Source: Takakia lepidozioides (lineage: Eukaryota; Streptophyta; Takakiopsida; Takakiales; Takakiaceae). From it: DNA of 64,000 nt. Under the pieces are notes generated by a model. That model was not told where the DNA came from. It saw only the letters and a program-made list of their open reading frames with translations, and did no database searches. The translations under genes and the position numbers were made by a program. Shown piece by piece: positions 45,232 to 56,618 of this stretch (within the stretch, counting starts at the first letter, position 1; each line of letters begins with the position of its first letter). The stretch is from NCBI GenBank assembly GCA_030704615.1, contig CM060732.1, positions 60,119,053-60,183,052 of the forward strand. The letters run 5' to 3'.

Positions 45232-45445
45232 GTTGTCTGATCGTCACAGAGACTCTCAGCCCTTAAACCCTAACGCTCAAAAGTCAGATGAAGCAGCCAT
45301 TGCCTTCATCCCCAGTTTATGATTTGGTGCCCTCTTTTCTGACTTCGTGCCCATTTTTCTGCACTTTACGGATTTACTCAAACTCAGACCCGTAACTCGG
45401 GTCCAAAGAGGGTACCAAACTCAGGCTCACTTTACGAATAATTCT

Positions 45446-47645
45446 ATTATGTGAGCACAATTTAAGATTTCCATATACAATAAATTTATATGCTCACATT
45501 AATTTATACATATGAGCATTTACTTTTTGTATTTTGTTTAGGTTGGAGTTTGGATCGGGATCAAGTTCGGCATCCTGTAGTTCTCTAGCAAACCACATAT
45601 TATACTATCAATGTGTGGAACCAAGCCCGAGCCTATTTCCAAACCTAAGCCGAACCTATACCCGAAGCCATATTATTTGTGCCAAACCTATAAATCTCGT
45701 CACACCTATAGGTTTGATTAGATCCGAACCTAGAACAATTTGGCCCCTTACACGCTCACATGCTCGCTCACCACTGCTCACCCCCCTTAACTTTGAACCC
45801 CTTAGGGCCAAACTCTGATCCCTGACTTCCCGGCCTCTTTGTTACTCTTCCCTCTCTAGACTTTCTCACTTTCGCAAGTTCGCTTTTAGCCAGGTTTCAT
45901 AGATGGTAGATCGTCTCTTAGATTTATGCCCCGGCTGTTGTCATGTGGTCTGGTTCTTAGCAGCTGTTTCCAGTGAACCATGACTGGTGTCCCTTGCTAT
46001 CCATTTTGGTGTTATGGGAGTTTAACCCCGATTGTACTGTCTTATGGCCTCTCACGAGGTCATTTTTTCCTCGTTCTAATTTGAGTAACAGGGCTCCGTT
46101 CCCCCTTTAAACAAATATATATATACTAAATTTATTACAGGTAATAATATAATTACATTTATAATGTGCTTTGCAATATATATATGTATATTAAAGGAAA
46201 CCTGGGAGCGACTGCTCACCATTCAGGCCCTTGAGGAGGGGGAAACCTGCAGGACAGAGTAGCAGGATTTAAACCCTGAACCACCAGTGTCACGGCACAC
46301 AGTGCACTTATCCAACTGAGCTACCAGCCGCAGGTAATATATTTTACTTGGGTGTAAATTGGACACTATTCTATCATTAAATACAAAAATATACTAAGAA
46401 ATTGCTATAAATTAAAAAGGAAACAAAAAAAATTGTGTAACTAAATTGAGACAACAACTATAATTGAGTTTATCTTATAATTTCAACTAATGAATTCACA
46501 TTGTGATTAAAAGGGTCTCCGTCCCCTTTAAAAACAAATTAAAATAAATTAAAATAAAAAATCACATTGTGAAGATTGAATAGAGGATATGATGCATCTA
46601 AAAGAGGTTTTGCAGAGGACCACCAGGTCTCAACACATGTGAGGTTCTGCCAAGGGGTTTATGGAGACCGCTGGTTCTGGTTCCTCCTCCATCTCTAAAT
46701 CCCTGCTCCGGTTCATCCTTCTATCGTTAGTGAGGTAATAACATAATACGTTTGCAAACATAAATACAAACCATAGGCCTGTTGTAATTACATTTTTTTG
46801 AGAAAACATTTGGAATTATTGGAACCGGGATATTAACCCTTAATTTCCCAAGCCCTTTTTGGAGTTTTTAACAATCTTGGGTACCCAGCTGCAGTAAATT
46901 GCCCCTAGAAAACTACCAAAAATCATCCATAGATTCCAGCCACATAGTTTCTGGCCCAGCTCATTTATGCCCAACATATCAAAAAATGAGCCAACTCCAC
47001 CATGGAATTGTCAGATTATAACGTTGGCCCGAAACTCAAATTTCAGGTCTCAAAGGACAAGTGGGAAAAAATTAGGTTTGACCAAATCAATACCTGGCTT
47101 TATCCAATTTTGCTTGCCCACCATTTCCAAATCCACAGGGGGAATGGCTGCTAATTGCAGCTCCAACAGATTTTTTCACCTATGGTTACTTTGTATGTAA
47201 TTACATAGGGGTTAAAATCTAAAAATTGACAAGGAAAAATGTGCCTCCAAACGAAGTACTTTTTTTTCTACAAAATTTCTAAAACCCAAGGGTGGATGTG
47301 TGTATGTAATGCTCACACACCACAAGGTGAAGTGGTTTATATATATATATATATAAGTTTTTACTAACTTTATTGATTTTACAATTTGGGCCTGTTTACC
47401 CGCCACGTCAGCAGTCAGCAAACCCTTTACAAGGCCAAAGTCTGACATTGTTACCTTAGATATTTTCTGTAGGTGGTAGCTTTTGTTTTTTGTTAATTTT
47501 TCTTTTTGCATCATATTCGAGACAAGTCCTTTGTCATAAAAGCTTCAAGAGTGCCGGCCCATCAGAGGAAATCCGCTGAAATTAGGTGGAAGTGGAAATT
47601 CAGAGCGACCCAATTCGGGTCGCTTGGGAAATCAAGGGTTAAAAC
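45446..47645. other. Repeat-rich intergenic region
   Basis: No gene recognised. It holds the SINE at 46192-46328, and a block at 45890-46110 ending in TCATTTTTTCCTCG and CAGGGCTCCGTTCCCCC. A shorter relative of that end (AGGGTCTCCGTCCCC) occurs at 46510-46526. A (TA)n run lies at 47338-47355. Confidence 0.4.
46192..46328 (-). repeat. Full-length SINE with tRNA-like head
   Basis: On the minus strand the copy starts GCTGGTAGCTCAGTTGG (A box) and has GGTTTAAATCC (B box) about 60 nt later, as in a tRNA. It continues into a short body and ends AGGGCCTGAATGGTGAGC followed by TCGCTCCCAGG and TTTCCTTTAA. About 137 bp in all. The tRNA part lacks a closed acceptor stem, so it is not a tRNA gene. The 3' module recurs three more times in the window. 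Confidence 0.75.
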
Positions 47646-47748
47646 CAGTGTTGGGCGGGTATGTCATCATGACCTACGGGGCCGGACTTGTGACTATAAA
47701 AACCCATTAGAAGCCCGCCAGGCCCGGACTTGTACCCACCCAACACTG
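47646..47748. mobile_element. 103-bp MITE with hAT-like termini
   Basis: Begins CAGTGTTGGGCGGGTA and ends TACCCACCCAACACTG, an inverted repeat sharing CAGTGTTGG with the hAT elements at 19960 and 28745. The flanks (GTTAAAAC and ATAACTAC) match only partly, so the target duplication is not convincing. The inner part is also nearly palindromic (GGGGCCGGACTTGT against ACAAGTCCGGGCC). Confidence 0.7.
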
Positions 47749-50646
47749 ATAACTACCTGCATACCTGCCTGGAGGTAGATGTAGGAGATTAGTTAGTGAT
47801 TCTATGACTATTATTGATCGAGTTTTGATAGCGGCCAGGGAGTGTTGAGGGTCACACTTTGCACGGGTACTCAGTTGGGCAGAATGCTGCAGATCTGCTC
47901 AGACATGCTATAACTTACTCGCACTGTGATCCATCCTCGATTCCTCGTGTGATTCCAGTGTGCAGTGGGAATCACGTGTGCGTGGCATGACACTCAAATC
48001 ACAGATTCTGACGGGTCTTTGGATGGTGTCATAGACCAAGAAAGGGCTCACGAGTCACATACTAAGCTAGCCGCCTTGTACAGGTGAGAGAGAACAGGGA
48101 TCAAGCGCTAGATGGACGTCACTACGTCACTACCGATCTTACTTGTGGTGGAAGCGGGTGAAGCCTTTGATCTCACCTGGCCAATGACCTCCTAAATCGG
48201 CCTATGGTCCTCATGTCCCTCCTCATATTTTGTTTCGGACCTTCTTGTGCAGCTTCCATGGCGGACGCTGAAGGGGCAACGCCATCCTACGGCTTCATCT
48301 TCCACAGTTTCTTCACCCTTGTACACCTTCCAGTTCATAACAATGACATATGGCCTCCCAACGCCAAGTTCATTTCTATACTCTTTAATTCCAGAGGGCC
48401 CTAAATGGTACTCGCCGGGTGCTTGAATAGTTCTCATAGTATTTCCTTTCACCTTGTTTTGTACATGTCAGTTGGTTTTTGTACATGTCAGTCCTCTTTT
48501 ATGAAGAACAGTTTTCTTCAGGACCAACAATCAGAGGTTTTTTGTGGCTGACGAATTAGTTTTCGTACATATCAAATAGTTTTTGGAATACTTTCAGGTA
48601 TGCCACAAATTGGAGTTGTCACCAAGAGATGAGGAAGACTGACTCTCAGATCATGCAATCCGTCACCACTCAACTGCGATATCTTTGTTATATGAAAGTA
48701 CCATCTTCGTAGCTAGTTTTATAAACTGGAAGTAGTTCTTGAAAGGCTTTAATGACACAAAGGAGGCGGCCTGACACGGACCACCTTTGCATTTACCAAA
48801 CAACAGGTATCACGGGTCCACTGCGTTGCTATCGAGTGGGCAGCAGATGCGTAAGTAGGTCTGGCTGTGTGTTTGCAGACCACACAGAAGGTGAGGCTCT
48901 CCACGTCTCCACTCCCTCTGTTTTAAACTTCCATTCACTCGGCGGGTGGGAACGTGGGAACTGACTGTGATGATGAAGGAAGCAAGTTTCTTGCGCACTG
49001 TGGGTATGATTGTGTCCGAGTTGCGGACTAACAATAGTAGGAGCTTATCCTGCAAGCCTGGAGCCTAATAGCTATGGCGGCGATGAAGCAGCTTGTCAGA
49101 CACTCTCACAGCTGGAAGGCTTCAAGCGCCGGACAGCCTGCACTTACGCTCTCTGCCATTTGCGTGTGGGGTCCGGATAAACGATAATCATGTTTTTGGC
49201 TCCACACTGGTATGCTTACGGGATTTGAGCCCCGGATCACTTGCTGTGCAGCTCCATTATGTTCCCAGGCTGTTGGAAGCTCCATTAACACTGGAGAAAT
49301 GCATGGCATGCTCCTACATCATTTCAGAACAGAGACACTCTGGCCTTCTTCCAATAAACAAAGTCCTAGAGGTCAAAAAACGAATGTTTGGGGGGGAACT
49401 CTGCCAGAGGGAGAGCCGCGCGAGAATTTCGTGGGCCATACATAGAAGGGGATGTATTGCATAATAGAAAAAGGTGCTGGGTATCTCCAAGTTTTACGCA
49501 TAACATCATTGAGTCCCTTGGTAAGTGACAAGTTATGAATCCCAGTTTTGTGGGAACAATGACTGTTCGAAGTTTATTGCACAATCTCTCGGATTAGTAT
49601 TCAAATGCGAGATGGAGAGGATGAGGATCGCCCATCATCAGCGGGTATTTCTCAAGACGGGTCACGGGTTGTTAGGAACTTTCGAGTCTTTCATGAATTG
49701 GCCATTGGAGGCCGTGCTATTCCATGGGGCTGGGGCCAAGTGTTAGTAATAATGAACTTGTCTGTACAATGTACTTTTGCTAATGCCATACTTGTACCGC
49801 AACGAGGTGCACGCGGTGAGGTCAGATTGTATGAACTGTTTGAACATTCAGCGGAACTTCTGGGAAGTTCAGTAGGCTAGGCATGTTGTCTGTGGTGCCC
49901 AAAAATGACGAAACTCTGACTGTTGGTGGAATAGACGTGCAAAGAGAGTCTCTCCTTCTCATACATACATGTCGCAAAAGTTCTTTCAATAGGCTGGCAT
50001 GAAAGACACGATTGCGACTTTGAGACGTCCACTTCTCTCGTGCTACTGTTCAAAAAATTTATAACCCAACGTCCATAGAAATTAGCGACAGGAGAGCCTG
50101 ATGGAGAGGGAGAGATGGCCTTGGACCGGTTTATTGAATGTCTTTGAATCATTCTCATCACAGTACACGAGCATTCTACTGGAGTATGCAAGAAAAAGAA
50201 TATCTGAGATACTTAGCTGACGAACATATATTAGTTCTACTTTGTAGGGTGCAAGTCGCCCCAGGAGTGTCGTCAAGATAAGACCAATGGATATCGGCAA
50301 AGTTCACTGCACATGATGAGGGGACCCTTGATCCGAATAATGTATATACTACAGGTTGCACGAGCTGAGATGCAAAGCAAGCCTGAGCAAAATTTGAGCG
50401 AAATCAAATCCATAAAATCAGGCAGCCAGGGAGTGTCGCTTGACAAGATCAGGAAGATAGCTGATCTCCTAGCTAAACTCTAAAGATTCGCTTTCCCTGT
50501 GGGGGCAACAAATCTACACCATGCAATGCCAGGACAATTCCCACTCGCAACTGTCCACATACAGTTAAGGCTGCAAGAGCTATGTGATGGGAAGGAACAG
50601 GCCTGCTGATTATGGGCCCAGAATTTTCTGCATCCTGGTTATGCTG
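47749..50646. other. Intergenic, nothing recognised
   Basis: About 2.9 kb containing only short open frames without family resemblance. A doubled GTACATGTCAGT word occurs near 48470-48492. The 3' UTR of the GDSL gene lies at the right end of this interval (minus strand). Confidence 0.4.
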
Positions 50647-52657
50647 TCAACCCTGAGGAGGCGTTGAGAGGTCGGAGATAACTGTGGGAAGGATCTTGTC
50701 CGTGAGCTGTTGATAAAAGTGGGTGGTGGGATGAAAACTATCCCAGAACAAGTAGCCGTATCCATCAGCACAACTTCCAACGGCCGCGTTGCACAAGATT
50801 GCAGTCTCAAGGTCTCCAGTTCCGCAGCAGGCCGTCCTAGCCTGAGTGAATCCTGTACAGGAGAATGAGAATGACGGAATATCAAAATACAGGAACTTTT
50901 TTGGAACTCTGTGTCGATAATTAAACAGAAATATAGTCACGTCCGGGCCGAGCAGGGACCCATCGTACAGGGTGGAACAAAGAAGAAAGAGAGGGAGGCT
51001 ACAGGGTAAACTGAGTAAAGGGATTTCCAGAGAACTCTGGAGAGATCAAGCTTACCGTATTGCGTGGGATTTTGAAACACTTCGTAGAGGTAGGTGTAAA
51101 TGTCAAGAATGAACAACCGCGCTCCTGACATCTGCGGTTTCATCTCCTCCTCGACGAGTTGCTGTAATCCAGCGTTAAATCTAAGAGCCACTTGATTATA
51201 TTCCTCGATGCATTTTCCTTGACCGTTGTGCAGGGAAATCTGTGCTGGAAGGCACCCGATTGGCGGGAGACCTAAAATCACAATTTTGCGCGCCCCAAGA
51301 CCGTAAAGCTCCTGTATCATCGTCAAAGTCAGCATCTCTGAAACTTAAATCGCATTCAAGGCTAGTTTTACAAACTCACGTCTCTCTCAGATTCTGTCTC
51401 TCACGCTAGCTGCACCATAGTTCACAATGCCTCAGCCTCTTTTCTCCCTATCTTCGATTTACTGCGAGATAAATGTGTCTTGCACTCCCACTCCGTCGTG
51501 GTGGTTCTCTTCACCTCCTTGAAAACATGCGACATGTCCTGGGAACAGACAACATTCTTAACTAGCAGTGATTGAGGCGACCATACTGCCGAATGCTATA
51601 CCGCAACGCAGAGCACATGGACATAGTTATCAAATTTAGAAACATCGTCAGCAGCTCAATTTCGCTGAAAGAAAAGAGACCCACCAACCTGAACATACTG
51701 CCGGAGATTGCCAAGGAGTAAGGCTTGGTATCCATCTGTATTGTACTGTTGAGACAGCACCGGATTCATAAAGTAGTTGTTCACGTAGTCATTGGAACCT
51801 GAGCCTATCGCATACAGGGCATTGCTCAGAATATAGTTTCCTCTCTCTTGCCCGGCAACGGTCAAGACCTCCCGTCTGTACAATTTGTACCACGCTAACT
51901 GTGCCGTCATTCCCTTCACGTTCTGCACCACAGGACACCACGATCAGCAACATAAGGGAACCTGCAAGACTTCACATATTCTATATGACCAAAGCGTCAA
52001 CATGGCTGCATTCAGACCCATCTGAGTCTAATAATTCAGATTCCACCAAGTTTGGGTGTCACATTGCCCCGCAGCAGGCTTACACATGCAGTGATGGTTG
52101 GGACTCACAAAATGCAAAGCTGTGTCATCGTTCAACCCCGAAGCTGCCGATGCGAAATTGACACCGGTCAGAATAGCCTCCCCGTGAGCATTGGGGTCTA
52201 AATAAGCAGGTATCAATGGAAGCCCCAGTTTGGTAGCTGCAGCAGGGACCACTTCAACAGGTTAGGAGAGATGCAAAAGCTCCGTAAGCTTGAGGTGTAT
52301 CGTGTGGATACGCAGATAGTTATAAGAGCGCTCAACTCCCAGATCAGGCAAAAGTTGGTAGAGGGGAAGAAATTCACCTGCATAGTCGACGACCAGTTGT
52401 CCATCGGAGAACCGTCCGGTGGGTTTACCTCCTTCAAACAGCCTCCCATACGGCGCGAAATCACTCTTGACAACTGTGACAAGGTAGTTGTTATTCCCTA
52501 CATCCAGTGTCGAATCACCAAAAATGATGAGGGCAGGAACAATGGGTTGTGAGACATTCGCGCAGAGCACTGTTCTACCGAGAAATCCAACCGCAGCCAA
52601 AAGGAATGTCAGTCCCATTTCCCATACTAGACACATATCCAAAAGCCTTGACCTCAT
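50647..52657 (-). CDS. GDSL esterase/lipase (five exons)
   Basis: Plant GDSL esterases are secreted SGNH-fold hydrolases acting on lipids, cutin or wall esters. Exons on the minus strand: 52657-52378, 52236-52109, 51922-51689, 51335-51056, 50852-50647 (375 residues). The N-terminus has a hydrophobic signal segment ([18 protein letters not shown]). Block I is [12 protein letters not shown] with the nucleophilic Ser. Block II is [10 protein letters not shown] (oxyanion Gly), block III is IGSGSNDY (oxyanion Asn) and block V is [10 protein letters not shown] (Asp and His of the triad). [17 protein letters not shown] is also typical. All four introns are GT-AG. Exon 4 is placed to start at ATG 51335 after ...TTCAGAG, which keeps phase 0. 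Five exons and ~370 residues are usual for this family. Confidence 0.93.
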
Positions 52658-55600
52658 CCTTCTGGGTCGAATACTAGAGGAGGCTACGCTGAGCGTGTAA
52701 ACACCAGCGCCCTCGCACTAGAGACGAACAACGTTACAGAATGAGCTCAAATGCGTGAAGAGAGATCGTAGCAAACCAGTACGCAGAGACTACATACTCT
52801 ACACTTGGGGGCTGCCATAAATGTCTGAGTGGGCCCAGGAGACAGGGTGGCAGCCCTGCTCTCTCCTCAGTCCTCACCAAAACTCTGGTCTTCCCGCAGT
52901 ATTCTTTCTTGGGAGGAGCTGATGATGAGACAGTTAGCCCAGAAGGTGTCATCTGAAAAGTGCATATCCATCCTCACTATCACCACCTTGTGATGATGAA
53001 CACACATCTATATGTATTATGTACAATCAACCCTGGATAAACACTGGAATTTGTGATGTTGATACCCCTTATGTGGGGCACCGACAGATGATTAGACATT
53101 TGAGTTTAGAGATGAAGCCGATGAATCCCATCAACCCAGCTTGCTCCTGCTACTTCTGAAGCAGTCATATAGATGGCATGAGTGAACTACATTACTGTTT
53201 CTGCAGCAGCAACTCCATCATACAATGGAGATGATAAAGAAACACAATCATGGGAGAAAGACTTGGTTAGAATTTGCATTAAGGGCATTCGAGGACGGTT
53301 ATTCATTTGGAGTATTGTTGTGTTGATCTGAGAATAGCACATCAAGCAATCCTTCAAAAGGAAAACATCCACTGGTACACATATCCTAATCTTTATTTTA
53401 ATCCCTCTGCACCCTCTTTATGTGTTTATCCCTATACATGTTAAATTCTCTGCTGCTCTGGAGGCCTAACATTTATCAGGGTTGACTGGAATAAGGGACA
53501 GTGTATAAAATAAGAAGATCATGTAGCTGGAAAGGGTACACATGCAAATGCTAATCAAGAAGTCTCTTAATCTCTCTTTGCCTTGCCACCTTCCCAGGCT
53601 GATCTCGAGGTGCAGCAGTTATAGCTCGAATCCGAGGGCAGTGTTTCCCCCCAAACCCAACACGGATGCCCGTCGACGGCGACGGTGTCGGAAAGATTCC
53701 GTTTTAATGGATGTTCCGTGAATGATACTCGAATCGTGCCAGGGGTTTCTTTCAACTGCAAACTGGATGGAGCTGTTCGCTCTGGAGCTGTGCGATGGCT
53801 TTGGCGGAGGAGCGACATGCAGGTGCAGGACCTAAACGCCGACTGCTACACTCTTTCAGAAGTATGACAGACTCACCATGGCTTTCACTTTTTCTTGGAT
53901 GGAGCTGCGGGCGATGGTGTTTTGAGTCTCTGGCAGGTAAGTATCCATTTCCCATGTGGGGCAAGCTCTACAAGTGTGTGCACAGAGACTGAGGCGCGTG
54001 GGTCACCTGCAGGTGGAAGTCTTTTTCTTTTGGTGGGTTTTATTTGAGGTTGAAAGGGGAGCCTCAGAATCTGAACAGCCTGCAGAGGCTGTATTTGTTC
54101 ATGAGAGAGGGAATTGGGCTTTGCTTTCTTGATGCTGCTTAAAGAAGCTGGACAACCTCGTCTTACACCGTAAATTTGTAGCAACTGCTGCAATGGGCAT
54201 CGGTGGAGTATGAAGAAAAGAACCGAGTGAGGGATTGAGCTGATCTCAAATGTTATCGGATGTTGAGGAATTTTGTTGAATTTCGGGGCAATTTTAACGA
54301 GAAGTCGTTGAGCCCATTTGATCTCAAACCTGTGTTTTTCCTAACAAATCAAACGCCTTCCAGATGGATCAGCACCTGGTGAGTTTCCTTGATAATTGTT
54401 AGAGCTGGGATTCGCCATCCAGGTCCTGAAAAGGGAACTTAGTGTGAATTAGTGCTCCATGGTGAAATTGGAACATGTATATCTACTTCATGAGTTTGGA
54501 AATGAGTTTTTTGGATAGTGTGGGCAATCTCCTTTTCAAACTGTCTTTTATTGGGTTTTTGGGAACCTATAGTCTCTTTCTCAAGGTCCTATCCGAAGAG
54601 CTGTAACTAGAATTTACTTTGTCGCTCGTCCACGAATGAGGGTGTTGATAGCATCTAATCTCTCTATCTTCCATGAACTTAGGAGAAGAAGGCTTTTACC
54701 ACAACCACGCGTCCTCTTCAGGCTTGACCTGAATTCCCGCAATAGATTCAGTGAACCCTTGTTGTTTATTCAAATTCAAAGAAGTCATCCACGCAATTTA
54801 AGCTGGAAAATCTCTGCATTAGGGTGTTTCATTTGTATGGACACCTTTTCTGCAGCATTTCTGTTCAGATCTCATAAACCTCTCAAAATACTTCTGAGAT
54901 TGTTTGGGGTTGTTTGAGAACAGCTTCTTATTCCCAGAAAGACCTGATAGAGGACCAGTGGATTATTCTGTATAATCCACTGGAGGGGGACTCCCTGCAT
55001 CTGCCTGTCCCCCTCCACCACCTTAGTCTGTATGGAAATGAGAAAGAGATTGATGAAGGCTAGATTTATAGCCAAGACTATCAGTTGGGGAGAAGCTTCA
55101 TAATCGATGCATTTCAGGCACACTTGGGCAGTCCTGAGTTACAACGTTTGTTGCAACATTCTCATAGATCTACTGTGCAAGTTAAGCTTGACTAGTGGGT
55201 AGGCACAGAAGTGATCCAGATATGCAACACTCTGATATGCAATTGCAAAATTTAGCCACCAAGGCACGCATACCAGTGATCTCCACAGGCGACAGAGATG
55301 AATAAACATGACCTCCGGGTTGTGCACCATGTGTTTTGCTGGATGATTAACTGAGTGAAGCCCCAAGCTGCAGAGCTTCAAATCACCCGTAGACAACACT
55401 GTGTCCAAACTCCTCAGTGCAACCTCTCCCTCTGGAAGGCTAGGGGAGAGGATGCCAGATAGGGAAGAATAGGGTGCAAAGAAAGACAGAAAAGGAGATG
55501 ATTAAAAATAGCCTTGGTTTACTGGTTGTTCCTACATTATGTTTATGCATGAATCGCCATGTCAAAAGCCTCCCATTTTTGCTCTTTCTGCTCTCACTAT

Positions 55601-56618
55601 TGATGTTTATCCTCCTCTCTGTCCATCTAAGATGATTCCAAGCTTTTCCTTTCCCCAATCTGTCGAAGAGATATATCCGCGATCATTATGCATGTTTGTT
55701 ACTCGTGATGTGCATGTGCTGTAACCTCCCCACCGTGCGACTGGAGGTTTCGGTTTTGTTGGGATTTTTCTTTGTGTGACCATCACTGAGAAAGTCGGCC
55801 CTCAGACCTGAAGTGTAAACAGGCCAACGATAGCCGTTAGGAGGCACATGCTACCTCACAGGCGTTTCCAGATGTGTTAAAAGATCAGATGGACCTACTG
55901 TTATCTGTACATCATTGAGCCTTCTGTACAGTACCCGATGGTGGTTGAACAAGTTTGGTGCAATGAATCACTTGGTAAGCATTGTCACCAATTCTACGCT
56001 GTAAGATTCCTTGTATGCTTTTTCTTGGTGTATAATTACTCAAGCTACCCTCATTAGTTATGTTCTCTGGGTTTCATAGCCATCATGAGACACTGTACAC
56101 TGTTTCAGCGTCATTTTCTTTTTGGGAAAACTGTTTCAGATGCCATCCCCCACTGAAAGAAAGGCTACAACAATGTCTTGAACCTCCGCCAGGAACAAGT
56201 CTGGTGCAATGAATCACTTGGTAGGCATTTTCACCAATTCTACAATGAGAGGTTCCTAGTATGCTTCTTCCTGCTGTTTAATTACCCAAGCAGAATGTTC
56301 TCCCTCTTGATATCTTCTATCTTTCACAGCCATCATGAGACAATACACACTATTTGCATCTTTTTCAAAAATATTTTCATGATCAGGAAACTGTTTCAGA
56401 ATGTTGTCTCTCACTGGAAGAAAGGCTGCACAATGTCTTGAGTCCGAGTCTTTTTTCCCCGGTTGTTGAGAGATGTGTGGATGAGGTGTCCCGAGTCTAT
56501 TCTAAACTCGGCAACACTGCACTAACACTTGCTGAACAGTATCATCTGTATAAACCCAGTAGTGGGTGGTTTGTCGTTTTTGTTTATTTGATTGAATGGG
56601 AAATAGTCCTCCAAGGAT
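52658..56618. other. Intergenic, with a diverged 246-bp direct duplication
   Basis: About 4 kb without a recognised gene. It includes the GDSL promoter side (52658-53000), a GC-richer stretch near 53600-53850 with open frames on both strands but no family match, and the duplication at 55947-56440. Confidence 0.4.
55947..56440. repeat. Diverged direct duplication, period ~246 bp
   Basis: 55947-56192 and 56193-56440 align end to end. Shared landmarks are TGGTGCAATGAATCACTTGG, CACCAATTCTAC, AGCCATCATGAGACA, ACTGTTTCAGA and GAAAGAAAGGCT, each ending in CAATGTCTTGA. Divergence is roughly 20-25% by eye, so the duplication is old. No coding frame is conserved between copies. Confidence 0.75.

Larger units (their letters stand above)
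30579..45445. mobile_element. PIF/Harbinger DNA transposon, split by a 12.2-kb retrotransposon
   Basis: The ends are imperfect inverted repeats: AGAGTTATCCGTAAAG at 30579 and CTTTACGAATAATTCT ending at 45445. Both are flanked by ATT (30576-30578 and 45446-45448), fitting the 3-bp target duplication of this superfamily. Removing the retrotransposon at 32419-44640 leaves about 2.6 kb containing an ORF1-like relic and a transposase relic in convergent orientation. The transposase fragments on both sides of the retrotransposon join in order, which confirms one interrupted element. Confidence 0.82.

Noticed and set aside
45890-46110. LINE 3' end family (also near 9660-9950, 27737-27830)
   Set aside because: Shared words such as TTATTTTTTCC and TCCGTTCCCC are suggestive, but no reverse-transcriptase sequence is attached, and alignment by eye is too weak to name a family.
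46192-46328. Second tRNA gene
   Set aside because: A and B boxes are present, but the acceptor and anticodon stems do not close; it continues into a shared SINE body.
49106-49464. Overlapping frames on both strands near 49.1-49.5 kb
   Set aside because: No family match. A GATCCGGGGCTCAAATCCC segment resembles a Pol III B box, but no A box was found at the right distance.
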